A stretch of DNA of 64,000 bases from Anaerobacillus alkalidiazotrophicus (GTDB lineage: Bacteria; Bacillota; Bacilli; Bacillales_H; Anaerobacillaceae): NCBI RefSeq assembly GCF_001866055.1, contig NZ_MLQS01000017.1, positions 440,899 to 504,898 of the forward strand, given 5' to 3'. The translations under genes were made by a program, and so were the position numbers. Positions within the stretch are counted from its first letter, which is position 1. Each line of letters begins with the position of its first letter. Shown here in pieces: positions 35,023 through 44,537 of the stretch. The notes beneath the pieces were generated by a model that saw nothing but the letters and a program-made list of their open reading frames with translations, made no database searches and was not told where the DNA came from.

Positions 35023-35757
35023 ATGAAATTAACCATTGTAGGACACTGGGGGGCATTTCCAGAAGTAGGAGAGGCTACTTCTTGTTATTTATTAGAGCAG
35101 GATGGGTTTAAATTACTTGTCGATTGTGGTAGTGGAGCCCTATCTCAACTACAACACTACTGTTCATTAGCTGATCTAGATGCAGTCATCCTTTCTCATT
35201 ATCACCATGATCATATAGCCGATATTGGCCCGCTTCAGTATAGTCGTCTAGTTGATCAGCAGTTAAATAGGACAAATCAACCACTTTCAATTTATGGACA
35301 TCCTTATGATCAAAAAGAGTTTCAAAAGTTAGCAAAGCCACCCCATGTACTATCATTTATTTATAATGAAAAAGCAGAATCTAAGATTGGTCCTTTTCGA
35401 GTTTCATATTTAGAGACTAATCATAAAGCAAAATGTTTTGCGATGCGTTTTGAAGTTGGAGGAAAATCAATCGTATATTCGGCTGATAGCAGTTACAAGG
35501 AAGAATTCATTTCCTTTACAAAAGATGCTCATATATTTATTTGTGAAACAAGCTTCTATGCCGATCAAAATGGAGAACCATACGGTCATATGAATAGTAT
35601 TGATGCTGCGTCAATTGCTAAGGAGGCAATGGCAAAAAAACTTATTCTCACTCATCTACCTCACTTTGGTGAGCATCAGCAACTATTAGTAGAAGCGCAG
35701 TCAATTTTTAAAGGAGAAGTTTTTTTAGCAAAGAAGGGTTTAACCATACAACTTTAA
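35023..35757 (+). CDS. Metallo-beta-lactamase-fold hydrolase (YhfI-like)
   Basis: The 244-residue protein begins MKLTIVGHWGAFPEVGEATSCYLLE and carries the metal motif LSHYHHDHIADIG (HxHxDH type), SADSSYKEEF and the C-terminal THLPHFGEH. This is the RNase Z/ElaC-like superfamily pattern of B. subtilis YhfI. The enzyme is probably a phosphodiesterase, but its substrate is unknown. The frame is open back to 34963; the ATG at 35023 has AAGGGGGAT upstream and matches the family start. Confidence 0.8.
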   Translation: MKLTIVGHWGAFPEVGEATSCYLLEQDGFKLLVDCGSGALSQLQHYCSLADLDAVILSHYHHDHIADIGPLQYSRLVDQQLNRTNQPLSIYGHPYDQKEFQKLAKPPHVLSFIYNEKAESKIGPFRVSYLETNHKAKCFAMRFEVGGKSIVYSADSSYKEEFISFTKDAHIFICETSFYADQNGEPYGHMNSIDAASIAKEAMAKKLILTHLPHFGEHQQLLVEAQSIFKGEVFLAKKGLTIQL

Positions 35758-35760
35758 CGA

Positions 35761-35787
35761 AAAACCTCGTTTTACGAGGTTTTTTTC
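35761..35787 (+). terminator. Terminator after the MBL-fold hydrolase
   Basis: AAAACCTCGT (35761-35770) and ACGAGGTTTT (35774-35783) form a perfect stem with a T-run. Confidence 0.9.
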
Positions 35788-35823
35788 ACATAATCAGAAT
35801 TTATAAATTTCTAACTTGGAAAC

Positions 35824-35992
35824 TGTCTAGCGCAAGCAGCCTACGAGCTCGGTCACATCAGTCAAGCAACTAACTTCAATTACCTCTTGAAATTCTTCGT
35901 TGATTAGCTTCATGCAGCTTTGCTCTTGAGCAAACGGAGTGGCACAGGAGCAGCTGCTCGTGACCAAGGCGCTTGCGCTTTTCTTCTGCTTA
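35824..35992. repeat. GC-richer Bacillaceae extragenic repeat
   Basis: This block starts TGTCTAGCGCAAGC and ends GGCGCTTGCGCTTTTCTT. Its ends pair as AGCGCAAGC (35829-35837) with GCTTGCGCT (35971-35979), and a palindrome GAGCAGCTGCTC sits at 35948-35959. It is clearly more GC-rich than its surroundings. From memory, repeats with these ends (TGTCTAG...GCGCTTGCGCTTTTCTT) occur often between genes in many bacilli; I cannot confirm this here. It lies directly upstream of the Pho boxes. Confidence 0.6.
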
Positions 35993-36024
35993 TTTTCCTC
36001 ATGAAATACAAAAGGAAAAGCAAA

Positions 36025-36073
36025 TTTACAAATCATTTACATTCCATTACAAATCATTTACATCTAATTTATC
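36025..36073 (+). promoter_or_regulatory. PhoP-box array of the pst operon
   Basis: Hexamers resembling the PhoP half-site TT(A/T/C)ACA recur at 36025, 36036, 36046, 36057 and 36068 (TTTACA, TTTACA, ATTACA, TTTACA, TTTATC). The start-to-start distance is 10-11 bases, one helical turn. This is the direct-repeat pattern bound by PhoP dimers upstream of pst promoters in bacilli. A TATACT -10 follows at 36094-36099, about 21 bases downstream, without a strong -35, as expected for an activated promoter. Confidence 0.8.
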
Positions 36074-36093
36074 CCCTCTTAACATTCCGCTAC

Positions 36094-36099
36094 TATACT
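36094..36099 (+). promoter_or_regulatory. -10 element of the pst promoter
   Basis: TATACT lies about 70 bp before pstS and downstream of the Pho boxes. Confidence 0.55.
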
Positions 36100-36167
36100 A
36101 GCAATTGTGATAGAGAAAAAACAAACTCTATCAAATTATGAAGCTAAACATAGGGAGGAAATTAGTA

Positions 36168-37190
36168 GTGAATTTCAAAAAGATTTTTTTATTATTAGCT
36201 TTAGTAACATTCATGGTAATGGTTGCAGCATGTGGCAACAACGACACAGCAAGTGAGAAAAATGAGGAGTCTACTAATCAAACAGAAGTAAATCAAGATG
36301 AAAATAAAGAAGAACAAAAAGAAGAAGAGCTTTCAGGCTCAGTAGTTATCGATGGATCAGGTACTGTATATCCATTAATGGCTCGTATTGCTGAAGAGTT
36401 TATGATAGAAGTACAACCAAATATTAGTGTTGAAGTTAGCCGAGCTGGTACAAGTGCAGGAATGAAAAAATATGTAGTTGGTGAAACAGACTTTTCGAAT
36501 GCTTCACGAGAAATTAAAGAAGAAGAAATTGCTGAATTATCAGCAAATAATATTGATTCAAAAGAATTTAAAATTGCTCTTGATGGTATGACATTAGTTA
36601 TTAACCCTGAAAACGATTGGGCAACTGAGATGACTGAAGAAGAAATTACAACAATGTTCGTAACTGGAGCGATTAAAGATAATGATGAAGTTTTATGGTC
36701 AGATATTCGACCGGAATGGCCAGCTGAAAAAATTAACTTTTATGGTCCAAACGAGAACCATGGAACGTATGAATTTTTCGTTGAAGTACTACTTCAAAAG
36801 CAAGATTTAGTAAATGGAATTAACTTACAACAAGAATATTCTACATTAGTAAATTTAGTTTCTGAAGACAAAAATGGAATTGCATTTTTTGGATATGGTT
36901 ACTATGCAAATAACTCAGATAAAATTACTGCTGTTAAAGTAGATTTTGGAAATGGTCCTGTAGGTCCTTCATTAGACACAATAGCAGAAGACGGTGAGTA
37001 TGGTCCATTTACTCGTCCAGTATTTACAAACTTAAGTATTGACTCAGCTAAGGAAAAGGCACAAGTTAAAGCATTCGCTGAGTACGTATTTGGAGAAGGT
37101 GCTGGTAAATTTGCAGGGGAGACTGGATTTGCTCCTCTTCCTGAAGAGGAATTAAAAGAAAGTTTAGAGTTTGTAAAATCAATCAATTAA
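36168..37190 (+). CDS. pstS: Phosphate-binding lipoprotein PstS
   Basis: PstS binds phosphate outside the membrane for the high-affinity Pst importer. The lipobox is MVAACGN, followed by an acidic Gln/Glu-rich linker and the binding domain (SVVIDGSGTVYPLMARIAEEF, the GTSAGMKKYVVGETDFSNASREI loop, FYGPNENHGTYEFF). An ATG at 36138 is in frame, but GGGAGG lies at 36153-36158. That makes the GTG at 36168 the correct start and gives a normal signal peptide (MNFKKIFLLLALVTFMV). Confidence 0.94.
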   Translation: MNFKKIFLLLALVTFMVMVAACGNNDTASEKNEESTNQTEVNQDENKEEQKEEELSGSVVIDGSGTVYPLMARIAEEFMIEVQPNISVEVSRAGTSAGMKKYVVGETDFSNASREIKEEEIAELSANNIDSKEFKIALDGMTLVINPENDWATEMTEEEITTMFVTGAIKDNDEVLWSDIRPEWPAEKINFYGPNENHGTYEFFVEVLLQKQDLVNGINLQQEYSTLVNLVSEDKNGIAFFGYGYYANNSDKITAVKVDFGNGPVGPSLDTIAEDGEYGPFTRPVFTNLSIDSAKEKAQVKAFAEYVFGEGAGKFAGETGFAPLPEEELKESLEFVKSIN

Positions 37191-37200
37191 ATGATAGATC

Positions 37201-37248
37201 ATAGTTTGAAGATGGGCTGTACGCAAGTACACCTCGTCTTCATACTAT
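37201..37248 (+). terminator. Long hairpin between pstS and pstC
   Basis: ATAGT and GAAGATG pair with CGTCTTC and ACTAT around a GTAC-GCAA-GTAC core. It has no long T-run. It may be a partial terminator or an RNA-stabilising stem that keeps the binding protein in excess of the permeases. Confidence 0.5.
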
Positions 37249-37306
37249 TTTCATGTTTTATAGTTTTTAACTTAAAGAGAATGAGTAAGGGAAGGGGCAG
37301 TTCATC

Positions 37307-38242
37307 ATGGCGAAGATAGAGAGCGTCAAAGATTTAATTTATAAAAAGAAACAGTTAACTAGTGCTACAACTATCATAGAAAAAATTGTTCCTGTTGTTC
37401 TTTTTCTTACAGCACTTATTTCTATCTTGACTACTGTAGGAATTGTAATGACATTAGTTTTTGAAACAGTATTATTTTTTAAAGAAGTATCTTTTATACA
37501 ATTTTTCACCAGTACAGAATTAAGACCATTAAGTCCTGTTGAGCCTAAATTCAGTATCTTACCATTAGTGATGGGGACGTTACTGACATCTGTTATTGCC
37601 ATGTTTGTTGCTATTCCAATAGGTTTAACAACAGCCGTTTTTTTAAGTGAGTACGCAACAGAAAATACAAGAAAAATATTAAAACCAATCATTGAAGTTC
37701 TAGCTGGAATACCAACAATAGTTTATGGATTCTTTGCTTTTACATTCGTAACACCAATATTAAGAGAATTTATCCCAGCCTTACAAGCCACAAATGCATT
37801 GAGTCCAGGTATTGTTATGGGAATTATGATTATTCCATTAGTAGCATCACTTTCTGAAGATGCCATGAATTCAGTTCCTAATTCGATGAGAGAAGGTGCT
37901 ATGGCTTTAGGTGCAACGAAATTTGAAGTGACGATACGTGTTGTTATCCCTGCTGCAATTTCAGGAATTATCGCTTCCTTTGTATTAGGTATTTCAAGAG
38001 CGATAGGAGAAACAATGATTGTAACAATTGCAAGTGGTAGCTCAAAAAACTTTACATTTGATATTACTCAATCAATGCAAACAATGACAGCTTATATTGT
38101 TGAAGTAACAAGTGGAGATGCTGCAGCCGGGACAACTGCTTATTATAGTTTATACGCTGTTGCGATGACATTATTTGTATTTACATTATTAATGAATTTA
38201 CTAGCAAGATATATTTCCCGAAAATATAGGGAGGTTTACTAA
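37307..38242 (+). CDS. pstC: Phosphate ABC transporter permease PstC
   Basis: One of two channel subunits of the Pst importer. The 311-residue protein has about six membrane helices and the EAA-like loop SMREGAMALGATKFEVTIRVVIPAAISGI. The PstC-specific external segment FFTSTELRPLSP is also present. GGAAGGGG precedes the ATG. It is followed by pstA two bases after its stop. Confidence 0.94.
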   Translation: MAKIESVKDLIYKKKQLTSATTIIEKIVPVVLFLTALISILTTVGIVMTLVFETVLFFKEVSFIQFFTSTELRPLSPVEPKFSILPLVMGTLLTSVIAMFVAIPIGLTTAVFLSEYATENTRKILKPIIEVLAGIPTIVYGFFAFTFVTPILREFIPALQATNALSPGIVMGIMIIPLVASLSEDAMNSVPNSMREGAMALGATKFEVTIRVVIPAAISGIIASFVLGISRAIGETMIVTIASGSSKNFTFDITQSMQTMTAYIVEVTSGDAAAGTTAYYSLYAVAMTLFVFTLLMNLLARYISRKYREVY

Positions 38243-38244
38243 AA

Positions 38245-39129
38245 ATGAAATATATTGATCTCAATGTCGTTCAAAAGAGGATGAATACGAGACTTTTTAT
38301 AAATCAGCTTGTAAAAAATCTATTTTTACTATCTACATTATTTGGTTTAGTTATTCTTGTCATCTTACTTTCTCGAGTTTATGTAGATAGTATCGGTTGG
38401 CTTAATTTCGAGTTTTTAATGAATAAATTATCGACAAGACCTGAACGGGCAGGAATTCAGGGTGCTATTGTTGGGACATTATGGCTAATGGTTATTGTTG
38501 GACCGGTAACAATGTTTCTAGGGGTAGGAACAGCCATTTATTTAGAAGAATATGCGAAGAAAGGGAAGTTACATTCGTTTATTCAAACAAATATAACGAA
38601 TTTGGCTGGAGTTCCATCTATTGTTTTTGGTTTATTAGGATTAACAGTTTTCGTACGTCTATTTGGCCTAGGTTCAATTGTTTTAGCAGGTGGGCTAACG
38701 ATGTCTCTTCTCGTTTTACCAATTGTAGTGGTTGCTAGTCAAGAAGCCATACGCTCTGTCCCACAATTTTTGAGAGAAGCTTCTTACGGAATGGGGGCAA
38801 CAAAATGGCAAACTATTAAAAATGTCATACTTCCAGCAGCTATACCAGGAATTTTAACAGGTGTTATTTTGGCATTATCGAGAGCAATAGGAGAAACGGC
38901 ACCACTAGTTGTTATTGGGATACCTGCATTGTTAATTCCTATTCCAAGTGGAATATTTGATCGATTTACAGTAATGCCAATGCAAATTTACTATTGGACT
39001 ATAGATTCTGTGTTAGTTGATGAATATGCAAATCTCGCTGCTGCAACTATTCTTGTTTTACTAATTGTGTTGTTTGTTATGAATTCAATTGCCATTGTCA
39101 TTAGAAACAAATTTCAAAACAGATTTTAA
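38245..39129 (+). CDS. pstA: Phosphate ABC transporter permease PstA
   Basis: The second channel subunit, 294 residues, has about six helices and the EAA loop LREASYGMGATKWQTIKNVILPAAIPGILTG. A GIQGAIVGTLWLM segment is typical of PstA. GGGAGG precedes the start, and the gene lies two bases after pstC. Confidence 0.94.
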   Translation: MKYIDLNVVQKRMNTRLFINQLVKNLFLLSTLFGLVILVILLSRVYVDSIGWLNFEFLMNKLSTRPERAGIQGAIVGTLWLMVIVGPVTMFLGVGTAIYLEEYAKKGKLHSFIQTNITNLAGVPSIVFGLLGLTVFVRLFGLGSIVLAGGLTMSLLVLPIVVVASQEAIRSVPQFLREASYGMGATKWQTIKNVILPAAIPGILTGVILALSRAIGETAPLVVIGIPALLIPIPSGIFDRFTVMPMQIYYWTIDSVLVDEYANLAAATILVLLIVLFVMNSIAIVIRNKFQNRF

Positions 39130-39153
39130 ATTTAATATATGGGGGAATGTTAG

Positions 39154-39996
39154 ATGGCAACTTTAACTGTAAAGGATATGGTTAAGGAAGTAAATGAAGC
39201 ACATCGTAATATAGCATCAAATGCAGTTCTCGCAGATAAGAAAAAAATTGTCTATAACACGAAAAGTCTAAACCTTTGGTATGGAAAAGATCATGCCTTG
39301 AAAAATATTGATCTTCCAATTTATGAAAATGAAGTTACAGCTATTATAGGACCTTCTGGTTGTGGAAAATCAACATATATTAAGACATTAAATAGAATGG
39401 TAGAGCTAGTTCCGATTGTTCGCATTACAGGTGAAATTTTATACCGAGAGCGAAATATATTTGAAAAGTCATACAAAGTAGAAGAGCTTCGTACTCGCGT
39501 TGGAATGGTGTTTCAAAAACCAAATCCATTTCCAAAATCAATTTTTGAAAATGTAGCGTATGGACCTAAAATTCATGGTATTAGAGATAAAAAATTATTA
39601 AAAGAAATAGTTGAAAAAAGTTTACGAGGAGCAGCAATTTGGGATGAAGTGAAAGACAGACTTCATGAGAATGCATATGGATTATCGGGTGGACAACAAC
39701 AACGTTTATGTATCGCTCGTTGCTTAGCCATTGAACCAGATGTGATTCTTATGGATGAACCAACATCGGCACTAGATCCGATCTCGACTTTAAAAGTTGA
39801 AGAACTCGTACAAGAACTTAAGAAAGAGTATAGTATCGTGATTGTTACTCACAATATGCAGCAAGCAGCTCGAATTTCAGATAAAACAGCATTTTTCTTA
39901 AATGGCGAAGTAGTAGAGTACGATGATACAAATGTCATTTTCTCCAATCCGCAAGACAAACGAACAGAAGACTATATTACCGGCAGATTCGGTTAA
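39154..39996 (+). CDS. pstB: Phosphate ABC transporter ATPase PstB
   Basis: This 280-residue ATPase drives phosphate import. Walker A is GPSGCGKST, followed by [13 protein letters not shown] (the PstB-specific NRM segment), signature [16 protein letters not shown] and Walker [14 protein letters not shown]. The N-terminal 35 residues (to about IVYNTKSL) precede the ABC fold. GGGGG precedes the ATG. It completes the importer. Confidence 0.95.
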   Translation: MATLTVKDMVKEVNEAHRNIASNAVLADKKKIVYNTKSLNLWYGKDHALKNIDLPIYENEVTAIIGPSGCGKSTYIKTLNRMVELVPIVRITGEILYRERNIFEKSYKVEELRTRVGMVFQKPNPFPKSIFENVAYGPKIHGIRDKKLLKEIVEKSLRGAAIWDEVKDRLHENAYGLSGGQQQRLCIARCLAIEPDVILMDEPTSALDPISTLKVEELVQELKKEYSIVIVTHNMQQAARISDKTAFFLNGEVVEYDDTNVIFSNPQDKRTEDYITGRFG

Positions 39997-40012
39997 GGGG
40001 CGAGAAAAGTTC

Positions 40013-40669
40013 ATGCACACTAGAGAAACGTTTCATTCAGGGTTAAGTGGTTTAAAAGAAAGTATTGTCAAATTGGGTGAACAGGTTGATCAAGCTTTTC
40101 ATCATGCAATGGACGCCTTTGTTAATAATGATTTTGAAAAAATTCAGAATATTAAAGAAAACGATCTGAAAATCAACCAGCAAGAATTAGTTGTTAATGA
40201 AAAAGCAACGTTACTAATAGCAAGACAACAACCTGTTGCCTCAGACCTCAGAAAAATTATCGTTGCCTTTAAGATCTCTAGTGACCTAGAGCGTGTAGGT
40301 GATTTAGCGGTTGATATTTGTAAAGCCGCAGAAAGAATTCCTAAAACAGAAATGGAAATTGATACAACAATATTAGTAGAAATGGCTATCATTGCTAGTG
40401 GAATGGTTACAAATGCATTAAGAGCCTATGAATCAGGAAATGTTTTAGAAGCTCAGCAAATTGCCCACCTTGATGATCAGGTTGATGATATGTATGCACG
40501 ATTTGTAAAGCAACTTTTTAATATTGTTATCTCAGATCAATTAGAAATTGAACAAGTAACTCAGTTAGCTTTTATTTCACGCTATATTGAAAGAATTGCT
40601 GATTATGCGACAAATATTGCTGAGTTAATTATTTACGAAGTAAATGGTCAATATTTTGACTTAAACTAA
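40013..40669 (+). CDS. phoU: Phosphate signalling protein PhoU
   Basis: PhoU is a helical metal-binding protein that couples Pst transport to Pho signalling and phosphate homeostasis. The 218-residue product has two three-helix repeats with the E/D-rich motifs DLERVGDLAVDICKAAER and YIERIADYATNIAELI. The frame is open from 39923 inside pstB, but the ATG at 40013 gives MHTRETFHSGLSGLKESI, the family start, with AAGGGGCG upstream. Confidence 0.94.
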   Translation: MHTRETFHSGLSGLKESIVKLGEQVDQAFHHAMDAFVNNDFEKIQNIKENDLKINQQELVVNEKATLLIARQQPVASDLRKIIVAFKISSDLERVGDLAVDICKAAERIPKTEMEIDTTILVEMAIIASGMVTNALRAYESGNVLEAQQIAHLDDQVDDMYARFVKQLFNIVISDQLEIEQVTQLAFISRYIERIADYATNIAELIIYEVNGQYFDLN

Positions 40670-40682
40670 TGATAAGCTGACA

Positions 40683-40713
40683 AAGAGAGTGGGATTATAC
40701 CTACTCTTTTTGT
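40683..40713 (+). terminator. Terminator after phoU
   Basis: An imperfect stem (AAAGAGAGTGG with CCTACTCTTTTT) with a T-run separates phoU from the regulator gene. Confidence 0.65.
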
Positions 40714-40737
40714 TAAAGTTAGTTTCTGGAGGTAAGG

Positions 40738-41544
40738 ATGAGCCAACTAATACTCAAGATAAATCCAGACCCGATTATCACAACAAAAATCAGAGAGGAT
40801 TTTAACGCTGCAGGCTTTGGACTAATTCATACAAATGATATAGAAGAAGCTCTAGAAATAGTAGATAGATTTGAACCTACTATAATCCTTCTTGATTTAG
40901 ACTTTATCAGATTCCAAGCATTTGACTTTTGTAGGACGTTACGGCTGCAAAAAGATAATTGGACACCCTTGATTCTAATGTCGGAGAAAGACGAAGAATT
41001 TGATTTAGTACTTGGATTAGAACTAGGAGCAGATGATTATATTCGAAAACCAGTTAGATCTAAGGAATTGGTGGCGCGAGTTAAATCAATTTTGAGACGT
41101 CAAAGCATTTCATGGCCAAAAAACAAGGAGAAATTTTCTAATGGTACTAATAACCATGACATAATTATAATTGGAAAACTTACAATTTGTCCCTCAAATT
41201 ATACCATTAGGATAAATGATAAGATCATTGATTTTACAAGAAAAGAGTTCGAAATCATTTTATATTTATCTCAAAACAAAGGAACAGCTATATCACGAGA
41301 ACAACTTCTATCGGTACTAAACGAGGAAGAATTTTTAGCAGATGTACGTGTTATTGATGTTTTTATAAGCAGAATTAGGGAAAAAATTGAGCCATGTCGT
41401 AGTAAACCCTCGTATATAAAAACAGTTAGAGGCGTTGGATATATGATGCTCCATCAAAATTTACCTTACATAAAGAAAAGCGCAAGATCCCTTAATCATC
41501 CATGTACTTATCATGATAATGAATATCCCTTAAAAAGTTTTTAA
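40738..41544 (+). CDS. Atypical OmpR-family response regulator
   Basis: The receiver domain keeps the phospho-acceptor Asp53 (IILLDLDF), Ser82 and Lys104 (DDYIRKPV). At the first strand it reads LILKINPD, where active receivers have two acidic residues for Mg. A winged-helix DNA-binding domain spans about residues 145-240 (FTRKEFEIILYLSQNKG...DVFISRIREKIEP...RGVGYM). About 25 extra residues, including His, Cys and basic residues, follow the usual end. TGGAGG precedes the ATG. No histidine kinase gene is adjacent. It follows phoU after a terminator, so a link to phosphate is possible but unproved. Confidence 0.8.
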   Translation: MSQLILKINPDPIITTKIREDFNAAGFGLIHTNDIEEALEIVDRFEPTIILLDLDFIRFQAFDFCRTLRLQKDNWTPLILMSEKDEEFDLVLGLELGADDYIRKPVRSKELVARVKSILRRQSISWPKNKEKFSNGTNNHDIIIIGKLTICPSNYTIRINDKIIDFTRKEFEIILYLSQNKGTAISREQLLSVLNEEEFLADVRVIDVFISRIREKIEPCRSKPSYIKTVRGVGYMMLHQNLPYIKKSARSLNHPCTYHDNEYPLKSF

Positions 41545-41561
41545 ATTCGCCGCTAATGGAG

Positions 41562-41590
41562 AAAAGCCTATTCGTCATAGGCTTTTTCTG
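41562..41590 (+). terminator. Terminator after the response regulator
   Basis: AAAAGCCTAT (41562-41571) and ATAGGCTTTT (41577-41586) form a perfect stem with a T-run. Confidence 0.9.
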
Positions 41591-41768
41591 TTGCTTCTAA
41601 TTTATTGTTGACCCATTAGCTTACTCCAGTTCGCTTTTCAATATCATATATTCAACTCATAGACAGAATTAATATTTTTTAATAATAACTTTTACATTTG
41701 ATTAATATTTCCTTAACAAATTATTGGTATATTTGTCATATCGTGTAGAAACTAGGGGGTTGCTTTTC

Positions 41769-43508
41769 GTGAAATATATATATTTTAGTAAAAAAAATTC
41801 AAAGAAAGAAAGTAAAAAGAATTATTTGAATACTTTTCATACTGTATTATCAAAGATAAGTTTGCGAAACCGATTGTTATTTCTGTTTATTACTTTATTA
41901 ATTATAGCTACTAACGCCGTTGGAATAACATCCTATATAAAAGCAAAAGAAACAGTTATCCAAACAATTGAAAATCGTCTTCAACGAGAAGCTGAAATGA
42001 TGTCATACATTGCAACAAATTTAAAATTTTTATATGTAAGTGATATGGATTATTTTATGCAACAACTAGAAGTAAATGTCCGTTCACAACAAGGACAGTT
42101 AAATGAGGATGGTATTGAAGCTTACTTTTATTACATAAATAATAACGAAATTACACCTTTTCAAATAAATCAGGACATAGATATCTTGCTTTATCCATCT
42201 CTATTCGAAACAATTCAAAAAAATGAAACAAGAGTGTTCCATACAAGTATTGAAGGAGAAGATTATACAATATCAACGCACGAATTAAAGGAAATTGATG
42301 CTATGTATTTGATCGTTGTACCAACAAAATCTTATATAGACCCAATAAATGAGATTGCTAAATTTACAATAATGGTGATTATTGTTAGCCTAATTATTTC
42401 AGTTATTATTATTTTATTATTTGTACAAACATTAACGAACCCATTAAACGTTTTACAAAATACGATGAGGGAAGTTCGTGAAGGAAATTTAAGTAGTGCA
42501 ATTTCCATTAAAACAACATTACCTGAAATTATTTCTCTAAATAAGAGTTATAATGCGATGGTTGGGCAAATGCGACAAATGTTAAATGAAATTACAGATA
42601 CGACAGTCAAGTTAGAAAATACTGGTAGTGAATTGAAGAGATCCTCTGAAGGAGCGCTAGAGTATAGTCGTCAGCTGATTGAAGCTATTAGTGTTGTGAA
42701 AGAAGGGGCTGACCAAACGGCGGCGAATTCAGAAAGTAGTGTAAATAGTTTCAAAGATATAAAGCAAAAAGTTGAAGAAATGATGGGTAACATTAACTTA
42801 GTTTATAAAAGTTCAATTGGTATGAACACATCTGCTCAATGTGGAGAGAAAAATATTACTCAATTAATAAAAACCATTCATTCTTTTGAAGAAGATTTTG
42901 ATCATATGACAAAAACAATCCAACAAGTAAAAAATCATTCAAGCTCTATTGCTAATTTAGTTGGGTTAATCAATGGAATAGCAGAACAAACAAAATTATT
43001 AGCCCTAAATGCGACCATTGAAGCTGCTAGAGCTGGCGAATCTGGTAGAGGCTTTGCTGTAGTAGCTAACGAAGTACGGAAATTAGCAGAACAATCAACA
43101 ATTGCAACCGAAGAAATCACTCAATCTATTGGGACCATGGAACAAGTTAGTATCGTAGCTACAAACGAGTTCGATCATGTTTTGACAAAAATAAAGGCAA
43201 ACTTATCAGCAGCAAATGAATCAAAGGATTCTTTTGATAATCTTATGGAAGAAATCAATTCGGTAAGTAATAAAATATTAAGTACACAAGAACAACTAGG
43301 AGACTTACAGTTGATATTACCAAGTATTGAGCAATCAACCATTAGCTTTGCTTCGGTTTCCCAGGAAACTTTGGCTAGTGCTGAGGAAATGTTTGCAACA
43401 AGTGATGAGCAAATACAGCAAATGGAAAAAACGAATGAAATTGGGTCAAAGTTAACACAAACATCTAATTCATTATTAAACCTCACAAAACAATTTAAGC
43501 TAAATTAA
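41769..43508 (+). CDS. Methyl-accepting chemotaxis protein with extracytoplasmic sensor
   Basis: A basic N-terminus leads to a first membrane helix (about residues 34-56) and an extracellular domain of about 150 residues. A second helix ([20 protein letters not shown]), a HAMP linker and the MA signalling domain follow. The hairpin tip reads [40 protein letters not shown]. The frame opens at 41724, but the GTG at 41769 has AGGGGG about ten bases upstream. The ligand is unknown; the outer domain may be a small Cache-type fold. It should signal to CheA, controlling either flagella or the pilus. Confidence 0.88.
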   Translation: MKYIYFSKKNSKKESKKNYLNTFHTVLSKISLRNRLLFLFITLLIIATNAVGITSYIKAKETVIQTIENRLQREAEMMSYIATNLKFLYVSDMDYFMQQLEVNVRSQQGQLNEDGIEAYFYYINNNEITPFQINQDIDILLYPSLFETIQKNETRVFHTSIEGEDYTISTHELKEIDAMYLIVVPTKSYIDPINEIAKFTIMVIIVSLIISVIIILLFVQTLTNPLNVLQNTMREVREGNLSSAISIKTTLPEIISLNKSYNAMVGQMRQMLNEITDTTVKLENTGSELKRSSEGALEYSRQLIEAISVVKEGADQTAANSESSVNSFKDIKQKVEEMMGNINLVYKSSIGMNTSAQCGEKNITQLIKTIHSFEEDFDHMTKTIQQVKNHSSSIANLVGLINGIAEQTKLLALNATIEAARAGESGRGFAVVANEVRKLAEQSTIATEEITQSIGTMEQVSIVATNEFDHVLTKIKANLSAANESKDSFDNLMEEINSVSNKILSTQEQLGDLQLILPSIEQSTISFASVSQETLASAEEMFATSDEQIQQMEKTNEIGSKLTQTSNSLLNLTKQFKLN

Positions 43509-43574
43509 AAAGAGATATGAAATTGAAGAAATAAGTTCATGTGAAGTAGCGATATGAAGGATTGGGGATTATAC

Positions 43575-44432
43575 ATGGTAATAAAAGTACTCCAAAATAA
43601 AAGTTTCTTTCAAAGATGGAAATTTAATCGAAGTTTAGCTAGGCATATGGAGTTAAAAAAATTAAAGTATAGTGAAATATTACAAGTATTAAAATATAAA
43701 AATATTAATACATTGTTTCAACCTATTGTAGGTGTTGTGAACAGTTCATTAATCGGTTATGAAGCATTAAATCGTCCAATTAAACCAAGAAACTTTTCAT
43801 CGACCGAAGATTTTTATCGGTTTTTAGGGGATACAGATCAAATATTTCAATTTGAACAGTTAACACGTCAACATTCAATTGAGAAATACGTTGAACTAAG
43901 TTGGAAAAACAAAAGTACAAATAAAGAGTTTATCTTTTTAAATGTTCATCCTAAAGTATTAAATGATGCAAATTACCGAAGCGGAGAAACACTTTTTTTC
44001 GTAGAGAAATACGGGCTTGACCCGAGGCAAATTGTTTTTGAAATAACAGAAAAGCAAGCGGTACATGATTATACTCAATTTGAAAGAGTATTAGCTAATT
44101 ATCGTTATCAAGGCTTTAAAATTGCTATTGATGACGTTGGTGCAGGGTATAATAGTTTGAAAACGATGATGTGTATAAAGCCGGATTTCATTAAATTGGA
44201 TCGATCATTTATTCAAAAGATAGATAAAAATCATTCACAACAAGAGCTAGTCAATCTATTTGTTCAATATGCCTCTCAAGCAAACTCTAAAGTTATAGCA
44301 GAAGGGGTCGAAAGGTTTGAAGAGCTACAAATATTAATAAAGTTAAAGGTCGATTATGCCCAAGGGTATTATATCGGTAGACCTTCTGTAAGTCTTATTG
44401 AAAGTGATCTTGACTATAAATTTTCAATTTAA
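43575..44432 (+). CDS. EAL-domain c-di-GMP phosphodiesterase
   Basis: The 285-residue protein is almost entirely one EAL domain. The motif is present as YEALNRP, with EITEKQAVHD, FKIAIDDVGAGYNSL (DD pair), FIKLDRSFI (Lys) and VIAEGVE, so the catalytic set looks intact. No membrane or sensory domain is visible apart from about 45 N-terminal residues. ATG at 43554 is in frame. The ATG at 43575 follows AAGGATTGGGG and is preferred. It lies 66 bp after the chemoreceptor and may share its transcript. It would lower c-di-GMP, a likely ligand of the PilB encoded here. Confidence 0.85.
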   Translation: MVIKVLQNKSFFQRWKFNRSLARHMELKKLKYSEILQVLKYKNINTLFQPIVGVVNSSLIGYEALNRPIKPRNFSSTEDFYRFLGDTDQIFQFEQLTRQHSIEKYVELSWKNKSTNKEFIFLNVHPKVLNDANYRSGETLFFVEKYGLDPRQIVFEITEKQAVHDYTQFERVLANYRYQGFKIAIDDVGAGYNSLKTMMCIKPDFIKLDRSFIQKIDKNHSQQELVNLFVQYASQANSKVIAEGVERFEELQILIKLKVDYAQGYYIGRPSVSLIESDLDYKFSI

Positions 44433-44462
44433 TACTTTTCAATATGAAATTCCTATAAGTAT

Positions 44463-44529
44463 AACTCCACATTATTCATTCGATTTTTGTACATAATACA
44501 TTTGAAAAATAATGTGATAATGTGGAGTT
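44463..44529 (+). repeat. Perfect inverted repeat enclosing the hydrolase ribosome-binding site
   Basis: AACTCCACATTAT (44463-44475) is perfectly inverted at ATAATGTGGAGTT (44517-44529). The right arm contains the GGAG used by the gene starting at 44538, so a folded leader would hide it. Alternatively it is an operator. Confidence 0.65.
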
Positions 44530-44537
44530 GGTATTTT

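Noticed and set aside
35827..36036. Minus-strand ORF of 69 codons upstream of pstS.
   Set aside because: It lies inside a palindromic extragenic repeat and the Pho-box region, with no ribosome-binding site.
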